Shown piece after piece: positions 17,736-25,091 of a DNA stretch of 39,490 bases. The notes under the pieces were generated by a model, which was not told the origin of the DNA, did not search any database, and worked only from the letters and a program-made list of their open reading frames with translations. The position numbers were made by a program, and so were the translations under genes. Numbering within the stretch: the stretch's first letter is position 1; every line of letters starts with the position of its first letter. Source of the DNA: Cryobacterium sp. (lineage in GTDB: Bacteria; Actinomycetota; Actinomycetes; Actinomycetales; Microbacteriaceae). The stretch is taken from NCBI GenBank assembly GCA_019638975.1, contig JAHBST010000009.1:1-39490 (forward strand), given 5' to 3'.

Positions 17736-18730
17736 GCCGCTCGCCTGATTCGTTCAGCGGCCCGCAGCCTCACCGGTGCTGAACGCGGGTTGGCCTCTCG
17801 TTCGGATTCGCTCGCTTGTTCCGCTCCACGGACAAGGAGCTTGAGAATGGGGCGATGTTCCGGCAGTTCGACGGGCAGACCGGGGGGTGCGCTCGAGGCC
17901 GACCCCGCCGCGAATGCCTGCTTGACGATGCGGTCTTCGAGCGACTGGTAGGAGAGAACGAGAATGCGGCCACCCACGTCGAGCGCGTCGATCGCTTGCG
18001 GGATGGCGCGCTCGAGGGCGACGAGTTCCTGATTGACCTCGATCCGAAGAGCTTGAAACACTCGTTTCGCGGGGTGACCGGCCCGACGCACGGCATTCGG
18101 TGTTGCGGCGTCAATGAGGGCGACCAATTGAGTCGAGGATCGCAACGGTTCGGTTGACCGGACTTCTACGATTCGCCGCGCGAATCGCGGCGCGAGTTTC
18201 TCTTCCCCGTACTGGTAGAAAATCCTGCGAAGCTCTGCCTCACTGTATTCCGCGAGGACTCGTTCGGCCGTCAACGCCGTGTTGCCGTCCATGCGCATGT
18301 CGAGCGGAGCATCTTTCGAGTAGGCGAAGCCGCGATCCGCTTGATCGAGCTGAAGCGACGACACTCCAAGATCGAAAAGGATGCCGGCGACTGCGGGGAA
18401 CCCGAGCTCCTCCAGCACGACGGCCAATTCGTCATAGACGGCGTGCACTAGGTGTATCCGCTCGGAGAAGCGCGCAAGCCGCTCGCGCGCAATCGACAGG
18501 GCGCTCGAGTCGCGATCGATGCCGACGAGCGTGAGTGCGGGAAATCGCTCGAGAAAAGCCGCCGCGTGACCCGCCATTCCAAGCGTTGCGTCGACCAATA
18601 CCGCATTCTCCCTCTCAAGGGCAGGTCCAAGCAGAGCAACCGTGCGCTCCAGAAGGACCGGCTCGTGGATGCGGTCGGCGGATGAGCGGTCCCCGCGTCG
18701 CGGCGTTGGGGATGTTGTGCGTCGGTCCAT
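17732..18730 (-). CDS. rsmH: 16S rRNA (cytosine-N4) methyltransferase RsmH (MraW)
   Basis: RsmH methylates N4 of C1402 in 16S rRNA using S-adenosylmethionine. The SAM-binding motif is VDATLGMAGHAAAFLE (about 46-61), preceded by the family hallmark IHEPVLLE. Later motifs GILFDLGVSSLQLD, FAYSKDAPLDMRM, RVFQALRIEVNQEL and LSYQSLEDRIVKQ are all present. I chose ATG at 18730, giving 332 residues, because it lies 21 residues before HEPVLL. No good ribosome site is close, and a GTG at 18784 in the same frame would add 18 residues, so the start is uncertain. It is second in the dcw cluster after mraZ. Confidence 0.95.
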   Translation of the reverse strand: MDRRTTSPTPRRGDRSSADRIHEPVLLERTVALLGPALERENAVLVDATLGMAGHAAAFLERFPALTLVGIDRDSSALSIARERLARFSERIHLVHAVYDELAVVLEELGFPAVAGILFDLGVSSLQLDQADRGFAYSKDAPLDMRMDGNTALTAERVLAEYSEAELRRIFYQYGEEKLAPRFARRIVEVRSTEPLRSSTQLVALIDAATPNAVRRAGHPAKRVFQALRIEVNQELVALERAIPQAIDALDVGGRILVLSYQSLEDRIVKQAFAAGSASSAPPGLPVELPEHRPILKLLVRGAEQASESEREANPRSAPVRLRAAERIRRAA

Positions 18731-18833
18731 GGATTCGGGCGGCGGCCCCTTGCCCCTGATTCCCCTCCGTACCGAACCTGGCACTGGGGAAGTGTGTCAG
18801 GGTCGAATCCGGCTGGGAGTCAGAAGCAAGGCG

Positions 18834-19265
18834 TCAGAAGAGGCCCGGGATCACCTCCTCCGCAATTTCGGAGAACCCGGATTCCTGCTTCGCGTAGTAG
18901 TCGTTCCACGCATCGGTGTCCCAGATCTCGGCACGGTTGCCCGCACCGATGACGGTGAGTTCGCGATCGAGTCCCGCATAGTTGCGCAACATGGCCGGGA
19001 TGGTGAGGCGATGTTGCTTGTCCGGCACTTCGGAGTGAGCACCCGAAAGAAAGAGGCGAAGGAAGTCTCGCGCTTGCTTGCTCGTGACGGGCGCTTGGCG
19101 AATCCTTTCGTGCAGTTCCTCGAATTCCCTCGTGCTGAACACATACAGGCAACGCTCCTGTCCCCGAGTCACGACGATGCCGGCTTCGAGCTCATCGCGA
19201 AATTTCGCCGGGAGGATGATGCGGCCCTTCTCATCGAGCTTGGGGGCATACGTACCGAGAAACAT
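18834..19265 (-). CDS. mraZ: Transcriptional regulator MraZ
   Basis: MraZ is a ring-forming DNA-binding protein with two SpoVT/AbrB-like half domains that controls the dcw cluster promoter. The 143 residues begin [20 protein letters not shown], the first half; the second half has [18 protein letters not shown] (about 84-101). The length equals the common Gram-positive form. The start ATG at 19265 has GGGGGAGGA upstream at about 6 bases. It is the first gene of the cluster. Three GTGGA boxes spaced 10 bp lie 44-68 bases upstream of the start, matching the direct-repeat operators known for MraZ, so autoregulation is expected. Confidence 0.97.
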   Translation of the reverse strand: MFLGTYAPKLDEKGRIILPAKFRDELEAGIVVTRGQERCLYVFSTREFEELHERIRQAPVTSKQARDFLRLFLSGAHSEVPDKQHRLTIPAMLRNYAGLDRELTVIGAGNRAEIWDTDAWNDYYAKQESGFSEIAEEVIPGLF

Positions 19266-19308
19266 CCGCGGTCCTCCCCCTCATTCTCCGGCCCGGATTC
19301 AGGTAGCC

Positions 19309-19340
19309 TCCACTTTACTCCACTTACATCCACAAAACAA
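19309..19340 (-). promoter_or_regulatory. dcw promoter with triple MraZ box
   Basis: Read on the minus strand there are three GTGGA repeats at 19329-19333, 19319-19323 and 19309-19313, exactly 10 bp apart. A promoter fits over them: -35 TTGTTT (19335-19340), 17 bases, -10 TAAAGT (19312-19317). The operator therefore covers the core promoter, the arrangement expected for repression by MraZ. The repeats are seen directly; the promoter assignment is by eye. Confidence 0.8.
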
Positions 19341-19450
19341 TCATTTTTCCCTCAATGTCATGATCTCATCGAAATGATCGCTTGTTTTCAGGGCCTTCAC
19401 GCCCCATTACTCAGTGGAGGGAATTGGAGCAACCTGATCAGTCGCGGCGC

Positions 19451-19481
19451 AAAAAGAGAAGGGCCGACGTGACGTCGGCCC
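19451..19481 (-). terminator. Intrinsic terminator of the DUF3040 gene
   Basis: A perfect inverted repeat, GGGCCGAC/GTCGGCCC (19461-19481, 5-base loop), is followed on the minus strand by TTCTCTTTTT (19451-19460). It lies about 85 bases after the DUF3040 stop and before the mraZ promoter, so it should insulate the dcw cluster from upstream transcription. Confidence 0.8.
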
Positions 19482-19527
19482 CGAAAGGTTTGCTCAGAGT
19501 GGCTTGCGCAAGACTGGATTGCTCGAA

Positions 19528-19557
19528 AGGCGGTGAGCCCAGAGGCGGTGAGCCCAG
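19528..19557. repeat. 15-bp perfect tandem duplication
   Basis: The unit AGGCGGTGAGCCCAG occurs twice in direct succession (19528-19542 and 19543-19557), just downstream of the DUF3040 stop codon and before its terminator. It is non-coding. A recent slippage duplication is the simplest reading. Confidence 0.9.
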
Positions 19558-19564
19558 AGGAGCG

Positions 19565-19933
19565 TCAGTTGCCGCGCTCGTCCTGTCGCTTGTCCCAGCG
19601 ATCGTTCATGCGATCCATGAAACCGGCGTGTTTGGGCGATGGCCTCTCACCACTATCCGTCGGTTGAACAGGCGATGCCGAGCGGCGCAAAGAAAGAAGA
19701 GCCCCGGCGAACATGATGGCAAAACCGACGATGCCCAGGACGGTCAAATGGGTGACGACGCCGGCGACGATGCCCGCGATTCCGACGATCGCGACGAGAA
19801 GACCGATCACGATCATGCGGTAATTCGGTCGAGAGTTGTGGCTGCCGACGGTCGCGACGAAGTCTGCATCGTTGCGATACAGGCCGCGCTCCATCTCGTC
19901 GAGGAGTCGCTGTTCCTGCTCGGATAGCGGCAT
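19565..19933 (-). CDS. DUF3040 family membrane protein
   Basis: This 122-residue protein begins MPLSEQEQRLLDEMERGLY, the DUF3040 signature. Two adjacent membrane helices follow (about 40-60 and 63-81), then a basic, hydrophilic tail ending in MDRMNDRWDKRQDERG. DUF3040 proteins are typical of actinobacteria and often encoded just upstream of mraZ, as here; their function is unknown. The start ATG at 19933 has GGGGAG about 6 bases upstream; an in-frame start 15 codons further up lacks support. Its own terminator separates it from mraZ. Confidence 0.88.
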   Translation of the reverse strand: MPLSEQEQRLLDEMERGLYRNDADFVATVGSHNSRPNYRMIVIGLLVAIVGIAGIVAGVVTHLTVLGIVGFAIMFAGALLSLRRSASPVQPTDSGERPSPKHAGFMDRMNDRWDKRQDERGN

Positions 19934-19994
19934 GGTCACTCCCCTCAGGCATGAGATCGACGCTGTCTTGACCTCCATTGTATGCTCACGAGGC

Positions 19995-20010
19995 TGACTA
20001 GGCTATAAAG
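19995..20010 (+). promoter_or_regulatory. -10 element for leaderless polyprenyl synthase mRNA
   Basis: TAGGCT (19999-20004) fits the actinobacterial -10 consensus TANNNT and is followed by six bases and then the GTG start at 20011. There is no ribosome-binding site in between. The spacing places the transcription start at or next to the start codon, as in leaderless mRNAs. The -35 region is not clear. Confidence 0.5.
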
Positions 20011-21129
20011 GTGGCTGAGAGTACGCGGTTGGTCGATCTGGTCCAGGACGGCATCAACCGCTTCCTCGACGAGCGCGAACCGGAACTCCGCGACATCGCG
20101 GACGAGTTGACCGCATTCACACATCACGCGCGCGCCTTGCTTCGCGGAGGCAAGAGGTTTCGAGCGCTCTTTTGCTATTGGGGATGGCAATCGACCCAAA
20201 TCTCCGCTGGAGCCTTCGATCCCCTCGCCGATCACTCAGATCCTCAAATTGACGCCGTCGTGCACGCCGCGGTCGCTCTCGAGCTGTTTCACGCTGCGGC
20301 GCTTGTCCATGACGACATCATCGACAATTCCGACACCCGACGCGGCGGCGAGTCGATTCACCGCACATTCGAGACGATCCATCGGGACGGCGGGTGGTCG
20401 GGTTCTGCCGAGTCGTTTGGCCGCTCCGCGGCAATCCTCCTGGGCGACATTCTCCTCGCGTGGAGCGATGAAGCATTCGACGAGGGGCTTGCCCGGACCG
20501 CCTCTTCGGCGGCGAGAGCAGCCGCTCGCGGCGAACACCATCGAATGCGCACCGAAGTCATGCTCGGGCAATACCTCGACATCGTCAATGAGCAAGCCTG
20601 GCGCACGTATCCCGAATCGGAACAGCTCCCTCGAGCGCATCGGGTCATTCTTTACAAATCGGCGAAGTACAGCATCGAGGCTCCTCTCGCGATCGGAGCG
20701 GCATTGGGCGGAGGTACCGCTGCCGACCTCGCCGCGCTGCGGGCATTCGGGTTGCCGCTCGGAATCGCCTATCAGTTGCGAGACGACCTCCTGGGGGTGT
20801 TCGGCGATCCATCGATGACCGGCAAGCCATCCGGCGACGACTTGAGGGAAGGCAAGCGAACCGTTCTGGTTGCGCTTGCACGAGCTGCGCTCCCGCCCAA
20901 CGCGACTCGATTGTTCGATGAATTGCTGGGAGAGCGAGACCTGAGTGACCTCCAGGTGCGGATGCTGCAGGACACGATCAAGGACAGCGGTGCCATCGAA
21001 AGCGTCGAACGCATCATCGTCCGGAATGTCGAACAAGCCAAGAGTGCTCTTGAGAGTGCCACCATCACGGCGCGTGCGCGAATGGAACTTCTGAATCTCG
21101 CCGAATCAGCGACGGCGAGAACGGCCTGA
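20011..21129 (+). CDS. Trans-isoprenyl diphosphate synthase (polyprenyl synthetase)
   Basis: The enzyme condenses isopentenyl diphosphate with an allylic diphosphate to make a longer all-trans polyprenyl diphosphate, used for menaquinone side chains or carotenoids. In the 372-residue product GGKRFRALF (46-54) binds IPP. The first Asp-rich motif is DDIID (101-105), and the second lies in YQLRDDLLGVFGDP. Small residues (Ala-Ala) four and five positions before DDIID argue against a short farnesyl product, but chain length cannot be fixed. The GTG start at 20011 appears leaderless. The gene corresponds in position to M. tuberculosis idsA2 (Rv2173). It converges with the Rv2175c-like gene. Confidence 0.93.
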   Translation: MAESTRLVDLVQDGINRFLDEREPELRDIADELTAFTHHARALLRGGKRFRALFCYWGWQSTQISAGAFDPLADHSDPQIDAVVHAAVALELFHAAALVHDDIIDNSDTRRGGESIHRTFETIHRDGGWSGSAESFGRSAAILLGDILLAWSDEAFDEGLARTASSAARAAARGEHHRMRTEVMLGQYLDIVNEQAWRTYPESEQLPRAHRVILYKSAKYSIEAPLAIGAALGGGTAADLAALRAFGLPLGIAYQLRDDLLGVFGDPSMTGKPSGDDLREGKRTVLVALARAALPPNATRLFDELLGERDLSDLQVRMLQDTIKDSGAIESVERIIVRNVEQAKSALESATITARARMELLNLAESATARTA

Positions 21130-21143
21130 ATCGTGCCGTCGCC

Positions 21144-21166
21144 CGCTCGGAGCTAAAATCCGAGCG
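21144..21166. terminator. Possible bidirectional terminator hairpin
   Basis: An 8-bp stem, CGCTCGGA/TCCGAGCG, with a 7-base AT-rich loop lies between two convergent genes and overlaps the last codons and stop of the minus-strand gene. There is no T-run on either side, so function as an intrinsic terminator is uncertain. Confidence 0.45.
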
Positions 21167-21533
21167 CTTGAGCGACTCGCCGCACTTCCGCCTTTCGACC
21201 CGCGCGAAGCGCCTCGATGGGACTCGTCCCCAGGCTTTCGTCCGGTTCAAGAATCCAGTGCATCGCTTCGTCGTCCGAAAAGCCGGAATCAGCGAGCACG
21301 ATGAGCGTTCCGCGAAGCTCCGGCAACGGTTCGCCATCGCGCAAGAACAATTCGGGCACGCGCCAGACGCCATCCACGCGGGATGCCAGGAGTGCGCGAT
21401 CCTCGATGAGCCGGCGAACTTTGCTGACCCCGATCCCGAGTTGTTCGACGAGATCAGGGACCGTGAGCCAGCGGATCTCGGGCTGTGCGGGGTTGGAAGA
21501 AGACTGTGCCACCGTTAAAGACTGCCAGAACAC
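21153..21533 (-). CDS. Rv2175c-like winged-helix DNA-binding protein
   Basis: This 126-residue protein resembles M. tuberculosis Rv2175c, a DNA-binding substrate of the kinase PknL. An N-terminal helix-turn-helix is visible in LTVPDLVEQLGIGVSKVRRLIEDRALL (about 23-49), followed by a wing VDGVWRVPELF. The C-terminal domain contains LIVLADSGFSDDEAMHWIL and ends TSPIEALRAGRKAEVRRVAQALGF, typical of the family. A Ser/Thr kinase gene lies 1.5 kb away, as in mycobacteria. The start is the first possible codon, GTG at 21533, without a visible ribosome site; GTG at 21512 is an alternative. Target DNA is unknown. Confidence 0.85.
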   Translation of the reverse strand: MFWQSLTVAQSSSNPAQPEIRWLTVPDLVEQLGIGVSKVRRLIEDRALLASRVDGVWRVPELFLRDGEPLPELRGTLIVLADSGFSDDEAMHWILEPDESLGTSPIEALRAGRKAEVRRVAQALGF

Positions 21534-21600
21534 GCGGTCACGACCACGGCGACACGATCCAAATCCCCCAAATTCACTGTATTCACATTCGTCACGCTAA

Positions 21601-21629
21601 TTGACACCTGTTTATTTCTGTGACATTTT
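21601..21629 (+). promoter_or_regulatory. Candidate promoter of the LysM gene
   Basis: TTGACA (21601-21606), a consensus -35, is followed after 17 bases by CATTTT (21624-21629) in a markedly AT-rich stretch. A start near 21636 would give an untranslated leader of under 20 bases that still holds the GGGGA ribosome site. Assigned by eye. Confidence 0.45.
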
Positions 21630-21653
21630 TGTTGAGTCAGACTGGGGAATCAC

Positions 21654-23015
21654 ATGACCAACCTTTTCGCGCGCGGTCGCGACGAAAGACCGGAAGCCCG
21701 CCACATCGCGCCCCGCCCGCCGAGCAAACTGGGTCAGAACGCGATGCAGACGCTCCCGATCCTGCTCGCGGGTTCGATGGCGGTGAGCCTTGGCCTGACG
21801 GCCCCGGTCCAGCCGGTCTCTGCACCGCGCACCGACAAGCCGAATGACTCCCGCGCCCAATTGCGCAAAGCGGTCATCGACGCGATGGCATCTGCCGCGG
21901 CGCACGCCCCGTCATTGGTCGTTCCCGATGCCGAGTCGAGAGTCGCGTCTGTAGTGCCCGCGACCTATCGTGTATCCGTTGGCGATACCGTCAGCGGAAT
22001 CGCCGCGAAATTCGGTCTCGCGACGGCCACCGTGCTCGCTCTCAACGGACTCGGGTGGAAGTCGCTCATTTTTCCGGGCCAGACGTTGCACCTGACGAAG
22101 TCGACTTCGTCCTCATTGACAACACCGAAGCCTCCGAGCACGACCCCCACGCCTGCTCCCTCGACTTCGAGCTACACCGTGAAAAGGGGCGACACGATCA
22201 GCGCCATTGCCGCTCGATTCGGTGTGCCGACGCAATCGATCCTGACCGCGAACCGGCTCGGTTGGTCGAGCATCATCTATCCGAACCAAAAGATCGTCAT
22301 TCCCAAGCGCGCATCGTCCCATGCGACCGTGCCCGCGCCGACCCCCGCGCCCGTCGTCGACCTGGATCCGGTCGTCGACGTCACGCCCATTACGGGCGGG
22401 TCCGCATCGCAGACTCCCTCGGCCACGACGAGCTACGTCATCAAATCGGGCGACACCATGACGAGCATCGCCGCGCGGTTCGGCGTCAGCCTCCCGTCGC
22501 TGCTGTCCGCTAACGGACTCTCGATGTCGAGCATCATCTACGCCGGTCGCACTCTCCGGATTCCCGCGGGCGCGTCGAGCCCGGCGTCCGCAGGGGCGTC
22601 GACGACACTTCTCACGGCAGAAATGGCGACCAACGCGCGAGTCATTATCTCCGTGGGCAAGTCTCTCGGAGTGAGCGATTACGGTCTGGTCATCGCGCTG
22701 TCGGCGGCCATGCAGGAATCCAGTCTGCGAAATCTCAATTACGGCGATCGCGACTCCCTGGGTTTGTTTCAGCAGCGCCCGAGCACGGGGTGGGGCACTC
22801 CCGCGCAAGTCACGAATCCCGTCTATGCGAGCCGGCTGTTCTTCGGTGGTCCGAGCAATCCGAACAAAGGCAAAACTCGGGGGTTGCTCGACATCTCGGG
22901 ATGGAAGACGATGTCCGTGACGCAAGCAGCCCAGGCCGTTCAGCGCTCCGCATATCCGAACGCCTACGCAAAGTGGGAGTCCTCGGCGCGCGCGTGGCTC
23001 GACCAACTATCCTGA
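21654..23015 (+). CDS. Secreted triple-LysM cell-wall protein with lytic-type C-terminal domain
   Basis: The product is 453 residues. The N-terminus is a 30-residue hydrophilic stretch followed by a hydrophobic segment (about 33-50) ending near VSA, a likely export signal. Three LysM peptidoglycan-binding modules follow (about 104-148, 173-217 and 260-304), separated by Thr/Pro/Ser-rich linkers. The C-terminal domain (325-453) contains AAMQESSLRNLNYGDRDSLG, LFQQRPSTGWG and repeated aromatic motifs. This resembles lysozyme/transglycosylase-like actinobacterial cell-wall enzymes, with Glu355 a candidate catalytic acid, but the activity is inferred. The start ATG at 21654 has GGGGA 5 bases upstream. 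The adjacent kinase gene encodes PASTA domains that also sense the wall. Confidence 0.88.
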   Translation: MTNLFARGRDERPEARHIAPRPPSKLGQNAMQTLPILLAGSMAVSLGLTAPVQPVSAPRTDKPNDSRAQLRKAVIDAMASAAAHAPSLVVPDAESRVASVVPATYRVSVGDTVSGIAAKFGLATATVLALNGLGWKSLIFPGQTLHLTKSTSSSLTTPKPPSTTPTPAPSTSSYTVKRGDTISAIAARFGVPTQSILTANRLGWSSIIYPNQKIVIPKRASSHATVPAPTPAPVVDLDPVVDVTPITGGSASQTPSATTSYVIKSGDTMTSIAARFGVSLPSLLSANGLSMSSIIYAGRTLRIPAGASSPASAGASTTLLTAEMATNARVIISVGKSLGVSDYGLVIALSAAMQESSLRNLNYGDRDSLGLFQQRPSTGWGTPAQVTNPVYASRLFFGGPSNPNKGKTRGLLDISGWKTMSVTQAAQAVQRSAYPNAYAKWESSARAWLDQLS

Positions 23016-23041
23016 CGGGAAAGCGTCAGCGCCCACCAAAG

Positions 23042-23060
23042 CCGTGCTTCACGGTGTTTT
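23042..23060 (+). terminator. Weak terminator-like hairpin
   Basis: CCGTG-CTT-CACGG followed by TGTTTT lies between the LysM gene and the kinase gene. The stem is only 5 bp, so this may be chance or a leaky terminator. Confidence 0.3.
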
Positions 23061-23086
23061 GACGGGCTGAGCGTCGGCCGCTTCCT

Positions 23087-23098
23087 TAGACTTCTGCG
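23087..23098 (+). promoter_or_regulatory. -10 element for leaderless kinase mRNA
   Basis: TAGACT (23087-23092) fits TANNNT and is separated by six bases from the GTG start at 23099. No ribosome site is present. The geometry is the same as before the polyprenyl synthase and DUF1295 genes. Confidence 0.5.
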
Positions 23099-25075
23099 GT
23101 GAGCTCCAGCGTTCCTGATCCGATGATCGGCCGTCTCGTCGACGGTCGATATCAAGTGCGCTCACGCATCGCGCGCGGAGGCATGGCGACCGTGTATCTC
23201 GCAACGGACCTCCGCCTCGAGCGTCGAGTGGCTATCAAGGTCATGCACGGGCACCTCGCCGACGACACGCAATACAAGGTTCGATTCATTCAGGAGGCGC
23301 GTTCGGCGGCCCGCCTCGCGCATCCGAATGTCGTCAATGTCTATGACCAGGGACAGGATGCCGAAACCGCGTACCTCGTCATGGAATACCTTCCGGGCAT
23401 CACCTTGCGCGAACTTCTGCACGAACATCCGGTACTCACAACCGACCAGGCGATGGACATCATGGAGGCGGTGTTGTCCGGCCTTGCCGCCGCGCATCGC
23501 AACGGAATCGTGCACCGCGATCTCAAACCGGAAAATGTTCTGCTGGCCGACGACGGCCGAATAAAGATCAGCGACTTCGGGCTCGCCCGCGCCGCCACAA
23601 CCCAGACCGCGACCGGAAACGCGCTGCTCGGAACGATCGCATACCTCTCCCCCGAACTTGTCACTCGAGGCGTCGCCGACGCTCGGAGCGACATTTATGC
23701 CGTAGGCATCATGCTCTATGAAATGCTCGCGGGCGAACAGCCGTTCAAGGGCGAGCAACCGTTCCAGATCGCTCAACAGCACGCAAACGACACGGTTCCG
23801 ACGCCGAGCACGAAGAATCCGCGAGTACCCGTTGAACTCGATGAGCTCGTCCTGTGGTCGACCGCGCGCGACCCGGAACAGCGTCCTCGCGACGCGCGCG
23901 CCATGCTCGAGCAGCTTCACGAGACCCGGCGAATCCTTCAGGATGCCTCGTCGACGTCGCCGTCGCGCGGGGACGTGGCTCCCCCTGCGCCGACCATGGT
24001 GATCCCTTCCGATCGCCCGGCGCCCTCGAACACCCAGACGCAGGTTCTCGGTTCGCGCTCGAGGCAGCGCACCGGACCGGTCTCGCTCGACAGCACGACG
24101 GCACTCGCGGCACTCGCCAGTCGCCGCCGCTCCCGCGGACGATGGTTTGTCGCGCTCGTTCTCATTTTGGTGGCCCTTGCGGGTGCCACGGGCTGGTATT
24201 TCGGCAGCGGTCCCGGGTCCAAAGTCATCATCCCCGACGTCGCGGGCAAGGACGTCTCAAGTGCGACGGCAGTGCTGGAAAACGCCGATTTGGTCGTCTC
24301 GTCGGATCACCGCGAAGCGTTCAGCGTGTCGATTCCCTCGGGGAAAGTCATCGGAACCGACCCCGCGGTCAACTCGTCCGTCGCGCACGGCGCGACCGTC
24401 ACGATCGTCGTATCGAAGGGACCGAAACTCGTTTCGCTTCCCAGCTTCATCGGCGAAACGGAGGCGGAGGCCCGAGCCGCGCTCGACGACACGTTCGCGC
24501 TCCAGGATTCCCGTCGCCAATTCGATCCGAAAGTCGCGGAAGGTCTCGTCATTTCGGCGAGCGGAATCGACGGGAACGGCAAGACTCTGGATTTGTCGAC
24601 CGTCAAGGAATATTGGGAAGGACAACCGATCACTCTGGTCGTTTCGCTCGGCCCCATTCCGGATGTCAAAGGCAAGTCGGTGGAGGATGCCGAAAAGGCC
24701 CTCAGCGCCAAAGGGCTCGTGGGCTCGACGAGCGAAGGGCTGCACGACTGGAGCGATGATGTCCCCAAGGGCAAAGTGATCGGCCTCAAGCCCCTCTCGG
24801 AAGGAAGTGTCGCGACGACGGGCACCGAATTCCAGCTCATCGTCTCTGACGGGGTGGAGCAAGTCGCCGTTCCGAACGTCGTCGGCAAATCGTGGAGCGA
24901 CGCGAAGGCACTCCTCGAGGCCGCTGGTTTCACGATCGTGTTCCGCGACAACACCAGCAAAGCTCTGGCGCAATACAGCATCCCAGGCGCCGTCGTGAAA
25001 GACATCAATCCCGACGTCGGCACCATGGTGGACAAAGGATCGACCGTCAACGTCAAGCTCAGGACGGGCGACTAG
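23099..25075 (+). CDS. PASTA-domain Ser/Thr protein kinase (PknL/PknB-like)
   Basis: This 658-residue membrane kinase has a cytoplasmic Hanks-type domain (about 18-280). Its glycine loop is IARGGMATVY, with catalytic Lys47 (VAIKVM), HRDLKPEN (Asp141) and DFG (159-161). The activation loop TTQTATGNALLGT leads to AYLSPE. A juxtamembrane linker (281-345), one membrane helix (about 349-368) and four extracellular PASTA repeats follow, beginning near 375, 442, 520 and 590; these bind peptidoglycan fragments or lipid II. It lies where PknL occurs in M. tuberculosis, beside Rv2175c-like and aroG genes, although mycobacterial PknL lacks PASTA repeats. The GTG start appears leaderless. Likely substrates in the window are GarA, DivIVA and the Rv2175c-like protein. 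Confidence 0.95.
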   Translation: MSSSVPDPMIGRLVDGRYQVRSRIARGGMATVYLATDLRLERRVAIKVMHGHLADDTQYKVRFIQEARSAARLAHPNVVNVYDQGQDAETAYLVMEYLPGITLRELLHEHPVLTTDQAMDIMEAVLSGLAAAHRNGIVHRDLKPENVLLADDGRIKISDFGLARAATTQTATGNALLGTIAYLSPELVTRGVADARSDIYAVGIMLYEMLAGEQPFKGEQPFQIAQQHANDTVPTPSTKNPRVPVELDELVLWSTARDPEQRPRDARAMLEQLHETRRILQDASSTSPSRGDVAPPAPTMVIPSDRPAPSNTQTQVLGSRSRQRTGPVSLDSTTALAALASRRRSRGRWFVALVLILVALAGATGWYFGSGPGSKVIIPDVAGKDVSSATAVLENADLVVSSDHREAFSVSIPSGKVIGTDPAVNSSVAHGATVTIVVSKGPKLVSLPSFIGETEAEARAALDDTFALQDSRRQFDPKVAEGLVISASGIDGNGKTLDLSTVKEYWEGQPITLVVSLGPIPDVKGKSVEDAEKALSAKGLVGSTSEGLHDWSDDVPKGKVIGLKPLSEGSVATTGTEFQLIVSDGVEQVAVPNVVGKSWSDAKALLEAAGFTIVFRDNTSKALAQYSIPGAVVKDINPDVGTMVDKGSTVNVKLRTGD

Positions 25076-25091
25076 CCCAACGGTTCGATTC

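Noticed and set aside
21540-21653. Possible c-di-AMP (ydaO-type) riboswitch before the LysM gene
   Set aside because: Such riboswitches occur upstream of actinobacterial cell-wall hydrolase genes but need well over 120 bases of structured leader. The predicted leader here is under 20 bases and no conserved motif is seen.
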